A stretch of 64,000 nt of DNA from Moraxella sp035181385. Lineage in GTDB: Bacteria; Pseudomonadota; Gammaproteobacteria; Pseudomonadales; Moraxellaceae. The stretch lies in NCBI RefSeq assembly GCF_035181385.1, contig NZ_JAXCJK010000001.1:310001-374000 (forward strand), in the 5' to 3' direction. The position numbers and the translations under genes were made by a program. This document shows positions 16,130 through 25,437 of the stretch, one piece after another (the stretch's first letter is position 1; each line of letters starts with the position of its first letter). Under the pieces are notes generated by a model. That model was not told where the DNA came from, did not search any database, and was given only the letters and a program-made list of their open reading frames with translations.

Positions 16130-16313
16130 GAAAAAAAATAAATTCAAAACAGCAGCAGAATGGCGATCTATAGGACATCCAAATAAATGTACGCCATCAT
16201 TATGTTTGCCTTATTCAGGTTCCAAAGATAAGGCGCAATATTCCCATACTGTGAAAGTTTGGACTATTATGGCCAAAATGGATCAGTTGATAAAAGAAAA
16301 TAAAACAAAGTGA
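16101..16313 (+). CDS. Small hypothetical protein overlapping the preceding gene
   Basis: A 70-residue frame overlapping the end of the preceding gene by 29 bp. It is basic (KKKNKFKTAAEWRSIGHPNKC) with two cysteines in CTPSLC and a helical lysine-rich end. The part beyond 16129 reads as natural protein; the overlapping part may be only 5' extension. No family recognised and no obvious RBS for the ATG at 16101. It could be a real small gene of the cluster or a chance frame. Confidence 0.35.
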   Translation: MESLASIQNKKKNKFKTAAEWRSIGHPNKCTPSLCLPYSGSKDKAQYSHTVKVWTIMAKMDQLIKENKTK

Positions 16314-16338
16314 TTAAATAGATTGAGGTTGATATTCA

Positions 16339-17028
16339 ATGAACAAGGTAACATCTTTGCTTAGCTTTATGCTTATTTCTGTATTGGTGCCTGCCAGCGC
16401 TGTAGCCGGCGAGCCTGCTCTCGGTTTAACAAAACAAGTAAACGGTTATACGGTTGGTTGCTTCTCAGAAGGTCAATCATTTGTGTCTGAAAAAACCTTT
16501 GATTTATGCAAACCAGACAATACAAGACTTATTCTGGATACAGCTGCAAAAACAAAACCTAATTTTGGCGGAGGCCTGAAAGCCATCAAGGTGCATCCTT
16601 TTAAAGAAAAAGATACAGCAATGGTTGTTTTTGTGGACGAAAAGAAAAAAACCATCAAACCGGATGATAGGGTGTATGTTGTAGATGAGGGTTCTATTGG
16701 ATCTTTACATACTAGAAAAGACAGCTTTGTTATTTGCTTTGACACAAAAGATGATTATGTCGCTGCTACAGCATACGATAATCAAACAATTGTTAAAGGC
16801 GGTTGTTCTTACGCAACTAGAGAGAGCAAAGCAACAGTAAGCACAAACCCTTTGATTACTGGGCTTGGTGAAGTTGGAGAGCTTGGTTTGAAGGTCGATA
16901 AAAGCAACCCACCAGAAAGAGATGGTCGATTTAAAAATGTGCTTCATGAGCGTAATATTGACATGTTGGGTGGAGATTATTACCCTATGTCATACGCAAA
17001 TGAAGTATTTAAAATGCACAAAAAATAA
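16339..17028 (+). CDS. Exported cysteine-containing protein, candidate immunity protein B
   Basis: A 229-residue protein with a signal peptide (about residues 1-23, ending AVAG). It is a paralogue of the 15587-16129 product by shared pattern: GCFSEG, DLCKPDN, LILDTAAKTKPNF, then IC and a further Cys. It has an extra C-terminal 65 residues ending in KMHKK. It is in the same direction as the lysozyme-like gene and probably co-transcribed. Two diverged copies beside one toxin-like gene recall immunity-gene expansion. Function is inferred, not shown. Confidence 0.65.
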   Translation: MNKVTSLLSFMLISVLVPASAVAGEPALGLTKQVNGYTVGCFSEGQSFVSEKTFDLCKPDNTRLILDTAAKTKPNFGGGLKAIKVHPFKEKDTAMVVFVDEKKKTIKPDDRVYVVDEGSIGSLHTRKDSFVICFDTKDDYVAATAYDNQTIVKGGCSYATRESKATVSTNPLITGLGEVGELGLKVDKSNPPERDGRFKNVLHERNIDMLGGDYYPMSYANEVFKMHKK

Positions 17029-17042
17029 GCAGGCGAGAAACT

Positions 17043-17351
17043 ATGCAATTCCAAGTCGCAGATGAAATATTTAGAGTGGCAGTTGATCCACCTAAACGCA
17101 TCATGGGTGATAATAATCAACTCGCAAGCGTTTTACAGGATTTTGAGCCGCCAAGGGTGGGAATGGGTTATGAAAATCCATTATCAAAAAACAGCTTGCC
17201 TTTTCAAAAGGAAATCAGGGTTATTAGTGACCTTGCTGGTAGTCGTGAAAATCTTGAGGTGCTTATCAATAATGGCAAATATGCACTCAGTGAAAATCAC
17301 CCTGCTCTAGAATTTGTAATGGTATCGGTAAGGTTAATGCGATTTTTTTAA
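17043..17351 (+). CDS. Hypothetical protein at the end of the variable cluster
   Basis: A 102-residue protein starting 14 bp after the preceding stop, with a possible RBS (GGCGAGAAAC). There is no signal peptide or membrane segment; the middle is Pro-rich (VDPPKR, DFEPPRVGMGYENPL). The stop is followed closely by a perfect hairpin, which makes it the probable last gene of the operon starting at 14236. No family recognised. Confidence 0.55.
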   Translation: MQFQVADEIFRVAVDPPKRIMGDNNQLASVLQDFEPPRVGMGYENPLSKNSLPFQKEIRVISDLAGSRENLEVLINNGKYALSENHPALEFVMVSVRLMRFF

Positions 17352-17360
17352 AATAATAAT

Positions 17361-17392
17361 AAGTGCGACAATCTTAATTAACTGTCGCACTT
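17361..17392. terminator. Hairpin between convergent genes
   Basis: A perfect 10-bp inverted repeat (AAGTGCGACA / TGTCGCACTT) with a 12-base loop between the variable cluster and the convergent xthA gene. There is no long T-run on the plus strand but T-rich sequence on the minus strand side. Probably a bidirectional terminator. Confidence 0.6.
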
Positions 17393-17423
17393 AAATAAGG
17401 CTTTTATTTCATTGAATTTTGAA

Positions 17424-18239
17424 TTAAATCACAAACTTCGCCCAAATTGGTGCATGGTCAGATGGTTTATCAAAACTACGAATCTCATAACTGATACCAG
17501 CACCAGTGCAGTCATCAATCAGCCCATCCGTGCATAAAATATGATCAATACGCAAGCCTCTTTTTGGCTCGTCATCAAAACCTTTGGAGCGATAATCAAA
17601 CCAGCTAAATTCATCCGCATGATTGGGTTTAAATTTGCGATAAGTGTCATGCAACTTACGACTCATCAGGTTGGCATACCAGAGTCGCTCTTCAGGTAAA
17701 AATGAACAAGTGCCTTTTTTTAGCCAGCGTTTGGCATTTGCTTCACCAATACCAACATCATTGTCATGTGGTGAAATATTCATATCACCCATAACTATCA
17801 ACTCTCTACCTTGTTCTTTTAGTTCATCAATATAACAGTTTAAATCAGCATAAAAGGCTTTTTTCATGGGGAATTTGATCTCATGCGAGCGATTTTCCCC
17901 TTGTGGGAAGTAGCCGTTAATAACATCAATCTCACGGCCATTTATGTCAAATCTGGCATGAATCAGTCGTTTTTGAGCGTCAAGATTGGCAAAGGGAAAG
18001 CCTTTTTGTACAAAAATAGGCTTAAATTTAGACAAAATTGCTACTCCATAGTGTGATTTTTGTCCAAAAAATTCCACATGATAGCCCAGATTTTCAATAT
18101 CAGTGAGTGGGAAAGCATCATCATGAACCTTGGTTTCTTGCAAACCGATAATGTCTGCATTCAAAATGTCTCGTACCGCAATAAGCTGATGAGGTCTGGC
18201 TCGCAGTCCATTGATATTAAAACTGACAAAAGTGGTCAT
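17424..18239 (-). CDS. xthA: Exodeoxyribonuclease III (AP endonuclease)
   Basis: A 271-residue Xth-family DNA repair enzyme that incises at abasic sites and trims 3' ends. Motifs: FNINGLRARP at the N-terminus, LQETKVHDDAFP (metal-binding Glu, about residues 34-45), GDMNISPHDNDVG (about 147-159) and the C-terminal SDHAPIWAKF with the catalytic Asp-His. Full length for the family. It is the first clearly core gene to the right of the variable dif region. Confidence 0.95.
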   Translation of the reverse strand: MTTFVSFNINGLRARPHQLIAVRDILNADIIGLQETKVHDDAFPLTDIENLGYHVEFFGQKSHYGVAILSKFKPIFVQKGFPFANLDAQKRLIHARFDINGREIDVINGYFPQGENRSHEIKFPMKKAFYADLNCYIDELKEQGRELIVMGDMNISPHDNDVGIGEANAKRWLKKGTCSFLPEERLWYANLMSRKLHDTYRKFKPNHADEFSWFDYRSKGFDDEPKRGLRIDHILCTDGLIDDCTGAGISYEIRSFDKPSDHAPIWAKFVI

Positions 18240-18296
18240 AATCTTATCTCTACTTCAAATCCATGCTTGCTCTTTTTTTACCTGACTTTATCACAA

Positions 18297-19163
18297 TCAC
18301 AAAAATTTTGTAATCAATCTTAGCGGTAAATACTTCATGCCCAAACCGATGGGCAGCCAAGGCCATGCTGGCACATAGGCTTCATCAACTTTAGCTTCAA
18401 TCGCTTTGATGATGACATCTGCACCCTCATCTTCTTCAATTTCAAACGGTAAATATTTTGCTCCAATATTCAAATCCGTACGCACATAGCCTGGATAGAT
18501 GGTTGATACTATAATTGGTAATTTTTCTTTAATGGTATCAGCTCGTATGCCCTCAGCAAGTGCTGCAAGTCCCGCCTTAGCAGCAGCATAAGTTGTCAGA
18601 TGGCGGGGCAAGCCACGCACTGCCGACATACTAGAAATCACTACTAAATGTCCGCTATTTTGTCGACGAAAAATCTGCATTGCCGCCTCGCATTGAGCAA
18701 GAGCCGATATGAAATTAGTCTCGGCTGTTGCCCGATTTATAGCAAAGCGACCATGACCAATGACACGACTGTCGCCCACCCCTGCATTAACGATGATTTT
18801 ATCAATTTTACCGCCTTTATCTTTGACTGCATCATTAAAGGTTTCAAATACTGTAAATACATCGTCATAAACCGTTACATCAAGGTTTTGTGCATGGACT
18901 TGAACGCCAAATTCTTTTTCAAGTGTTTCTTTTAAATCATTAAGACGATCAAGCCTTCTGGCACAAATGGCCAAATCATAACCCAAGAAAGCAAACTTAC
19001 GAGCCATCATCGCACCAAGTCCACTACTTGCACCTGTGATTAGCACTGTTTTGCCTTGTCCGATACCACGAATATCATTCAAATCTTTAATTTTATTAAA
19101 CTTATTAGCAACGACACGACCAAATTTATCAGCTTTTATAAACAGCTCTTCAAGTTTTTTCAT
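18297..19163 (-). CDS. SDR-family oxidoreductase
   Basis: A 288-residue short-chain dehydrogenase/reductase. The NAD(P)-binding motif TGASSGLG is at about residues 41-48, NAGVG at about 126-130, the catalytic Ser is in VVISSMSAVRG and YAAAK at about 192-196. A C-terminal amphipathic region (WPWLPIGLGMKYLPLRLITKFL) may touch the membrane. Substrate unknown; family members act on lipids, sterols or aldehydes. Monocistronic, upstream of xthA on the same strand. Confidence 0.85.
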   Translation of the reverse strand: MKKLEELFIKADKFGRVVANKFNKIKDLNDIRGIGQGKTVLITGASSGLGAMMARKFAFLGYDLAICARRLDRLNDLKETLEKEFGVQVHAQNLDVTVYDDVFTVFETFNDAVKDKGGKIDKIIVNAGVGDSRVIGHGRFAINRATAETNFISALAQCEAAMQIFRRQNSGHLVVISSMSAVRGLPRHLTTYAAAKAGLAALAEGIRADTIKEKLPIIVSTIYPGYVRTDLNIGAKYLPFEIEEDEGADVIIKAIEAKVDEAYVPAWPWLPIGLGMKYLPLRLITKFL

Positions 19164-19286
19164 ACAAACTTTCCAAAGTAAATTAAAAATACAGCCAGTA
19201 ACATGATTGCCTTATTCAGGCCATGTTTAAACAAAAAATAGCAAAGAAATTTTTGCTATTCTAACGCATTTTTTGCCAAAATTCTA

Positions 19287-19322
19287 ATGATTTAATGCAA
19301 TTGACAAATTGCATTAAATCAT
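19287..19322 (-). terminator. Perfect hairpin after sohB
   Basis: 16-bp perfect arms (19287-19302 and 19307-19322) with a GACA loop, 12 bp past the sohB stop. The stem is AT-rich. It is a likely transcription end or mRNA-stabilising hairpin. Confidence 0.6.
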
Positions 19323-19333
19323 ACATAACCTCG

Positions 19334-20287
19334 TTAAGGGCGTTGAAATTGGCTGATGAGTTTAGCAACAGATACGGTCGCTGATTCTGCTGCAGCCTTT
19401 ATTGATGCGTTCATTTGTTCGGTCAAGCCCAATTTTTCCATCAAATTAGGCTTACTTCGTGATTGCAAAGAAAATACATTGTAATGCTTCATCAGTGACA
19501 GCAGATATGAATCCGATGTGCCAATTTCATCGATCAAATTTAATTCAAGTGCATCTGTGGCAAACCAAAATTCACCAGTAGCAATTTTATCAACATCAAG
19601 ATTTGGGCGGTGCTTTTTGACAAACTGCTTAAACAGCTGATGAATACGGTCAATTTCAGCTTGGTATTTACTACGGTCTTCGTCGGTGTTCTCCCCAAAC
19701 ATCGTTACCGTACGCTTGTATTCACCTGCGGTAAACATCTCATAGCCAATGTTGTGCTTTTTCATTAATTCATGAAAATTGGGCAATTGACTCACCACAC
19801 CCACCGAACCAATGATGGCAAAGTCTGAAGCAATCACTTTGTCTGAGACAGATGCCATCATATAACCACCACTGGCAGCAATTTTATCAACACAAACTGT
19901 CAAGCTAAGCCCTGCTGTTTTAATGCGTTTAAGCTGGGCTGCTGCCAAACCATAACTATTAACTTGACCTCCGCCAGATTCCAAGCGTAGTACCACCTCA
20001 TCTCCAGCTTTTGCTGTACCAATGATGGTACTGATTTCTTCACGCAAATTCTCAACGGCACTTGCTTTGATATCTCCATCAAAATCAAGCACATAAACAC
20101 TTTTATCGTTTGATAATTTTTCTGATTTTTTGTCATTAGACTTGCCAAAAGGTAGTTTTGACAGGCAGAATTTTTTCCCATCTTCACTGTTTTTAATTTT
20201 TTCAAATTGCTCTTGGCGTTTTTGTTTGACTTTGTTTAAGTGGATGATTTGTAATTCAACTGGTTTTTTTGATGAATGAAATAGCAT
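19334..20287 (-). CDS. sohB: S49-family serine peptidase (SohB-like)
   Basis: A 317-residue peptidase of the SppA/SohB family. The catalytic Ser is in IAASGGYMMAS (about residues 142-152) and the Lys in the downstream EYKRTVTMFGE segment. E. coli SohB has an N-terminal membrane anchor and 349 residues. This protein instead begins with a hydrophilic, Lys/Gln-rich segment, and the frame upstream of the ATG is closed by a stop. It therefore seems to lack the anchor and may be cytoplasmic or peripheral. It may degrade signal peptides or misfolded proteins. Confidence 0.85.
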   Translation of the reverse strand: MLFHSSKKPVELQIIHLNKVKQKRQEQFEKIKNSEDGKKFCLSKLPFGKSNDKKSEKLSNDKSVYVLDFDGDIKASAVENLREEISTIIGTAKAGDEVVLRLESGGGQVNSYGLAAAQLKRIKTAGLSLTVCVDKIAASGGYMMASVSDKVIASDFAIIGSVGVVSQLPNFHELMKKHNIGYEMFTAGEYKRTVTMFGENTDEDRSKYQAEIDRIHQLFKQFVKKHRPNLDVDKIATGEFWFATDALELNLIDEIGTSDSYLLSLMKHYNVFSLQSRSKPNLMEKLGLTEQMNASIKAAAESATVSVAKLISQFQRP

Positions 20288-20401
20288 GACTACCTCTTGT
20301 TGTTAAAGTGATTGTGAAAATTTTACTAAAAATAAGAACGATTTGGCCAAAAATATTATAAAAAATATGCGGTTAAATCGGTCGGATTAAAACCTTAATC
20401 A

Positions 20402-22255
20402 TCAGTCAAGTTTTTTTAAACCAACGCCACGCAATCGACCATGCCCATCAACATCACGCACAATGAGCGACCAAGCATCATTAAGACGCACCTCATCTCC
20501 TTTTACAGGCTCTGCCTTAAAATGAGACAGCATAAATTCCTCGATCGTCTGATGACTCGCCTTGCTCAGCATTTCAATGAGTCCATCATCAATTCCTGAC
20601 AAACCAAGCGAATCAAGAGATGGTGTAAAAATATCATCTAACGCATTGGCAACAGGTGCAATTTTTTTGGCAAATCGATTTTGCATCAATGAACGAGTGG
20701 CAAGATTATAAAATGGCAAATCTCGAATGCGTGCATGCGGTGATAACAGCCAATCGCCATAAAACTCACTGGTTTTTTGGTACTGGGTAGCAGAATTATT
20801 AAAAACTTTGGCAATATTTGCCGCCCAATCGCCAGACAACGCATACCAAACAATATCACCAACTTTTAGCGTGGTATCTTCATGCACGCTCATCAAATAG
20901 CCATCACGCACTACAGCAAATACAGCAATCTCCTGAGAATTTACTTTGGTTGAGATGCTCTGTGGATGGCGACCAATCGCAAATGCCCCTGCTTTAACTT
21001 CAAATTCATACAGTGTGATATTGGCTTGGTCGCCAACCCAAATCTCATGTTCAGCCTTAGGTTCGGCATCGGTAGGCACCCACACACGAAATGCCCGAGA
21101 CATGAACGGAATGGTTGCTCCTTGTGCTAATAACGAAAAAATCACCACACCAAAAACGATATTAAAGGCCAGATTTGCCCCACTTACGCCACTCATTACA
21201 GGAATAAGTGCCAGCGTAATCGGTACAGCACCACGCAACCCCACCCATGAAATAAATCCAACTTCTCTTGGGCGAAAACGAAATGGCAATAAACTTGTTG
21301 CTACAGCGATGGGTCGAGCAATAAAGAGTAAAAATAAGAAAATAATCAATGAATAGTGCCATTCTTCAAGCATTCGTGATGGTGATACCAAAAGCCCAAG
21401 CACCACAAACAATACCGCCTGCGATAGCCAAGCAAAGCTATCCATCACACGCAAGACATGCTCCGTGGCTCGTACCTTGGTATTGCCAATTGCGATGCCT
21501 GCCAGATAAACCGCTAAAAATCCACTACCGCCAAGTAGGTTGGTGGCACCAAATACCGCCATACCTGCTGACATGATTAAGATGGCGTACATACCTTCTG
21601 CCAGATGCACCTTTGGTAATAGTCGAGACAATACCCAGCCTGCCGCAACACCACTTACCAAGCCCACACCAATCTGCTGAACCAGCATTAACAAAATACC
21701 TAAAATGCTTTGACTATCAGAGTCAAGATTTAAGGAAATCATGACCGTTACAAGCAAAATTGCCATTGGGTCGTTCGCACCAGATTCTAGTTCAAGTGTT
21801 GCTTGCACACGATCATTGAGCTTGACACCGCCATTACGCAATAAACTAAAAACCGCCGCAGCGTCCGTTGAGCCAACAATCGCCGCCATCAGTAAACCCA
21901 AACGCCAATCAACACCAAGTAGCCAAGTAACAAATACGCCCAGCGTCGCTACTGTTGCAACCACCCCCCAAGTAGCCAATACAACAGCAGGTTTTAGCCC
22001 TACTCGAAACGACTTAAAAGAAGTGCGTAAACCACCATCAAGCAAAATACACGCCAATGCCGCCTGCCCAATGAAGTTTGCCATTGAGTATTCTTCAAAA
22101 TGAATGCCAAGCAACCCTTCTTCACCAGCAAGCATGCCCACACCCAAAAAGAACAGCAATAATGGCACACCCAGACGCGCCGACAGCGTACTGGTCATAA
22201 TGCTTATAAAAATCAACATTGATGCCACAAGGTAGATGATATTTAAAGTCTCCAT
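20402..22255 (-). CDS. nhaP2: K+/H+ (cation/proton) antiporter, CPA1 type
   Basis: A 617-residue membrane transporter with about 12 hydrophobic segments in the first 400 residues. The motif GSTDAAAVFSLLRNGG (about residues 128-143) and ELESGANDP (about 154-162) are characteristic of CPA1 exchangers. The C-terminal 200 residues hold a TrkA-C-like domain (VKAGAFAIGRHPQ, DIVWYALSGD) and a final CorC/HlyC-like domain. This is the layout of NhaP2/CvrA, which exports K+ and limits cell volume at low osmolarity. Confidence 0.9.
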   Translation of the reverse strand: METLNIIYLVASMLIFISIMTSTLSARLGVPLLLFFLGVGMLAGEEGLLGIHFEEYSMANFIGQAALACILLDGGLRTSFKSFRVGLKPAVVLATWGVVATVATLGVFVTWLLGVDWRLGLLMAAIVGSTDAAAVFSLLRNGGVKLNDRVQATLELESGANDPMAILLVTVMISLNLDSDSQSILGILLMLVQQIGVGLVSGVAAGWVLSRLLPKVHLAEGMYAILIMSAGMAVFGATNLLGGSGFLAVYLAGIAIGNTKVRATEHVLRVMDSFAWLSQAVLFVVLGLLVSPSRMLEEWHYSLIIFLFLLFIARPIAVATSLLPFRFRPREVGFISWVGLRGAVPITLALIPVMSGVSGANLAFNIVFGVVIFSLLAQGATIPFMSRAFRVWVPTDAEPKAEHEIWVGDQANITLYEFEVKAGAFAIGRHPQSISTKVNSQEIAVFAVVRDGYLMSVHEDTTLKVGDIVWYALSGDWAANIAKVFNNSATQYQKTSEFYGDWLLSPHARIRDLPFYNLATRSLMQNRFAKKIAPVANALDDIFTPSLDSLGLSGIDDGLIEMLSKASHQTIEEFMLSHFKAEPVKGDEVRLNDAWSLIVRDVDGHGRLRGVGLKKLD

Positions 22256-22681
22256 CGGCTTAATTTATCTCCTTAAAATCTTAGAAAAATGAGAAATTGA
22301 CACAAGATATATACACAAAAAATCAAGCCTGATTCTAACACACAAGCACTCAAATTTCTATAATAAATTCATTTATTTAGCAGACTTTTACCATTTTTTC
22401 ATATAAGATAAACAATCATGAAAAATATTAGATCATCTAAATTAAATAGTTTATTTTTTTATGAAAAAACAAATATATTAAAAAAACAATCCGTCCAGTT
22501 CATTCATCAATTCAATTTTACTCTAAGATTTCTTTGCTTTGATGCAAGCTTTTTTATTTTTTAATAAAAATTTGTCAAATTTTTATTAACATTCTGGTAT
22601 ATTTTTGCTACAATCTAGATCTAAAAATCTATTTAATTTCTTAAATACACTTCAAACTTAATTCATTAAGGCAATTGTTTT
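22256..22681. other. Intergenic region upstream of aspS
   Basis: 426 bp of AT-rich DNA between the divergent antiporter and aspS genes. Apart from the aspS promoter at its right end I see no gene, no RNA fold and no repeat. Confidence 0.7.
22586..22614 (+). promoter_or_regulatory. Probable sigma-70 promoter of aspS
   Basis: TTAACA, a 17-bp spacer and TACAAT, about 67 bp before the aspS start. An overlapping TTGTCA-17-TGGTAT pair is also present just upstream. Confidence 0.6.
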
Positions 22682-24475
22682 ATGATGCGTAGTCATTATT
22701 GTGGTCTTGTGACCGAAGAGCTTATCGACCAAACCATCACCATCGCAGGCTGGGTTCACCGTCGTCGTGATCATGGCGGTGTGATTTTTTTAGACATGCG
22801 TGATCGTGAAGGTCTGTTGCAAGTTGTCATCGATCCAGACACACCCATAGCATTTGCCACTGCCGATGCTGCTCGCTCTGAATACCTACTAAAAATCACA
22901 GGTCGTGTGCGTCGTCGCTACGAAGGCACCGAGAATAACAACATGACAAGCGGTCAGGTTGAACTGCTTGGCAAAGAAATTGAACTGCTTGCCAAGGCTG
23001 ACACTCCGCCTTTTCCACTCAATGATGACAACATCAATGTATCAGAAGAATTGCGTCTAAAATATCGCTTCTTAGACATTCGCCGTCCAGAAATGTTGGA
23101 CCGTTTGCGTTTTCGCTCAAAAGTAACCAGTCTGATTCGTAACTATTTAGATGAACACGGATTTTTAGATGTTGAAACGCCAATCCTAACTCGTGCCACC
23201 CCAGAAGGTGCAAGAGATTATTTGGTGCCAAGTCGTGTGTCTAATGGTGATTTTTACGCCCTACCACAATCGCCACAGTTATTTAAACAACTATTGATGA
23301 TCGGTGGTATTGACCGCTACTACCAAATTGCCAAATGCTTTCGTGATGAGGATTTGCGTGCTGACCGCCAACCAGAATTTACACAAATTGACATCGAAAC
23401 TTCATTCTTAGATGATGATAGCATCATGGACTTAATGGAAGGTATGACCGTTAAGCTGTTTGATGAATTGCTTGGCGTGAAATTTGATAAATTTATCCGC
23501 ATGCCGTACTCAGAAGCCATGCGTGATTACGCATCAGACAAACCAGACTTGCGTATTCCTTTAAAACTGGTTGATGTGGCAGACATCATGAAAGATGTTG
23601 AATTTAAGGTATTTTCAGCCCCCGCCCAAGATCCCAAGGGTCGTGTTGTCGCCCTGCGTGTACCAAATGGCGCAGAAATAAGTCGCAAACAAATTGACGA
23701 GTATACCAAATTTGTTGGTATATATGGTGCCAAAGGTCTTGCTTATATCAAAGTCAATGATACTAATAACATCAATAACGGCGTGGATCAAGAATCAGGC
23801 CTACAATCGCCAATCATTAAAAATATGACCGATGAGGTGTTGGTTGAACTCATTAAGCGTACTGATGCAGAATCTGGCGACATCATTTTCTTTGGTGCAG
23901 ACAAAGCCAAGGTAGTAAATGATGCGATGGGTGCATTGCGTGTAAAACTTGGCCATGATTTAAATCTACTGACTCAGCAATGGGCACCGCTATGGGTTGT
24001 TGATTTCCCAATGTTTGAAGAAACCGATGATGGTAAATGGACTTCTGTTCACCACCCATTCACCCTGCCAAAATCTAGCGTAGAAGAAGTCAAATCAAAC
24101 CCAGGTCAGGCACTGTCTGTCGCTTATGACATGGTGTTAAACGGCACGGAGATTGGCGGTGGTTCATTGCGTATCTATACACTAGAAATGCAAAAAGCCA
24201 TCTTTGAAGCATTAGGTATTAGTGAAGAAGAAGCGGAGGAGAAATTTAGCTTCTTACTTAACGCCCTTAAATATGGTGCACCACCACATGGCGGACTGGC
24301 ATTTGGTCTTGACCGTTTGGTGATGTTGATGACAGGTTCATCGTCAATCCGTGATGTGATCGCTTTTCCAAAAACCAAAACTGCAGAATGCCCATTAACC
24401 CAAGCACCTGCATCAGTAGATGCCAAGCAACTGCGTGAATTGGGGCTACGCATTCGTGAAAAAGAAAAAGCCTAA
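22682..24475 (+). CDS. aspS: Aspartyl-tRNA synthetase
   Basis: A 597-residue class IIb synthetase that charges tRNA-Asp (possibly also tRNA-Asn). The N-terminal anticodon-binding OB fold begins with GWVHRRRDHGGVIFLDMRDR. Class II motif 2 reads FRDEDLRADRQPEFTQID and motif 3 GLAFGLDRLVMLM. It includes the GAD insertion domain (about residues 300-430) typical of bacterial enzymes. The first two codons are both ATG, so the start is at 22682 or 22685. The acyltransferase gene follows after 17 bp. Confidence 0.97.
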   Translation: MMRSHYCGLVTEELIDQTITIAGWVHRRRDHGGVIFLDMRDREGLLQVVIDPDTPIAFATADAARSEYLLKITGRVRRRYEGTENNNMTSGQVELLGKEIELLAKADTPPFPLNDDNINVSEELRLKYRFLDIRRPEMLDRLRFRSKVTSLIRNYLDEHGFLDVETPILTRATPEGARDYLVPSRVSNGDFYALPQSPQLFKQLLMIGGIDRYYQIAKCFRDEDLRADRQPEFTQIDIETSFLDDDSIMDLMEGMTVKLFDELLGVKFDKFIRMPYSEAMRDYASDKPDLRIPLKLVDVADIMKDVEFKVFSAPAQDPKGRVVALRVPNGAEISRKQIDEYTKFVGIYGAKGLAYIKVNDTNNINNGVDQESGLQSPIIKNMTDEVLVELIKRTDAESGDIIFFGADKAKVVNDAMGALRVKLGHDLNLLTQQWAPLWVVDFPMFEETDDGKWTSVHHPFTLPKSSVEEVKSNPGQALSVAYDMVLNGTEIGGGSLRIYTLEMQKAIFEALGISEEEAEEKFSFLLNALKYGAPPHGGLAFGLDRLVMLMTGSSSIRDVIAFPKTKTAECPLTQAPASVDAKQLRELGLRIREKEKA

Positions 24476-24492
24476 TGATGAATTGGTTTTAA

Positions 24493-25437
24493 GTGTGGTT
24501 GGGTTTATTAATGTTTAGACTCATCAGGTTCGTGCCATTATCGCTACTGCGTATTTTGGCACGAGTTGGTGCCAATTTGGCACGCATGGCAGATGCCAGC
24601 ATTTATCGAAGTATTCGCAAAAACCTTATAATGGTACACCCTCATCTATCAGGTGAGGAGCGAAAACAACTGTCATTACAGGCTCTAAACAATCAGCTCA
24701 TCAGTAGTGTTGATAGCTTAAAAAGTTGGGCGATGCCTCCAGAGTGGTCTATCAACCAAATCAAAAATGTGCATGATTTAGAAATCTTGCAGCGTGGGTT
24801 GTCACACCCCAATGGTATGCTTGCCATCGTACCGCATATCGGTACTTGGGAGATGATGAACGCATGGCTCAATCAATTTGGTAAGCCCGTCATCATGTAT
24901 AAGCCTGCCAAATCAGTAGCGATGGACCAATTTATTTTACAAGGTCGTCAAAGGCTCAATGCCACACTTGTCCCCACTGACACCAAAGGTGTTAAGGCCA
25001 TTTTTAAAACCCTAAAAGAAGGCGGGTTTAGCATCGTTTTACCCGATCATGTTCCTGATTTGTCTGGCGGTACTATTGTACCATTTTTTGGCATACCAAC
25101 CCTAACCAGCACTCTTGCACCAAAACTGGCACAAAAAACAGGTTGTGCCTTAGTTGGCCTTAGTTGCATACGCTGTGATAATGATGACGGCTTTGAGGTT
25201 TTTTGTTACGACTTTAACAGCTCTGTACTTTATGACAAAGACATTGTTGTTGCAACCAGTGCACTGAATGATGCCATACAATCAATGATTGACAAACACT
25301 TTAACCACTATATGTGGGGTTATCGTCGTTTCAAATTCACACCATTTGGCCAAAATCCCTACTTATTACCCGAACAAGAGCTCATTAAGAAAATCCAATC
25401 CTGCCCTTTAATTACCACAAGAGAAGTCCATGACTGA
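24493..25437 (+). CDS. Lipid A lauroyl/secondary acyltransferase (LpxL/HtrB-like)
   Basis: A 314-residue inner-membrane acyltransferase that adds secondary acyl chains to lipid A. There is an N-terminal hydrophobic anchor (LLMFRLIRFVPLSLLRIL). The catalytic motif is HIGTWE (about residues 115-120), with the downstream LPDHVP (about 184-189) and GCALVGLSC. The start codon is GTG or the ATG at 24511. It overlaps the next gene, a glycosyltransferase, by 8 bp, suggesting a joint role in lipooligosaccharide assembly. The specific acyl chain cannot be told. Confidence 0.85.
   Translation: MWLGLLMFRLIRFVPLSLLRILARVGANLARMADASIYRSIRKNLIMVHPHLSGEERKQLSLQALNNQLISSVDSLKSWAMPPEWSINQIKNVHDLEILQRGLSHPNGMLAIVPHIGTWEMMNAWLNQFGKPVIMYKPAKSVAMDQFILQGRQRLNATLVPTDTKGVKAIFKTLKEGGFSIVLPDHVPDLSGGTIVPFFGIPTLTSTLAPKLAQKTGCALVGLSCIRCDNDDGFEVFCYDFNSSVLYDKDIVVATSALNDAIQSMIDKHFNHYMWGYRRFKFTPFGQNPYLLPEQELIKKIQSCPLITTREVHD

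Noticed and set aside
15587..16313. Frameshift joining the first exported protein to the small overlapping frame
   Set aside because: The first protein ends naturally after its last cysteine region, and the second frame has a different composition; a separate small gene is simpler.
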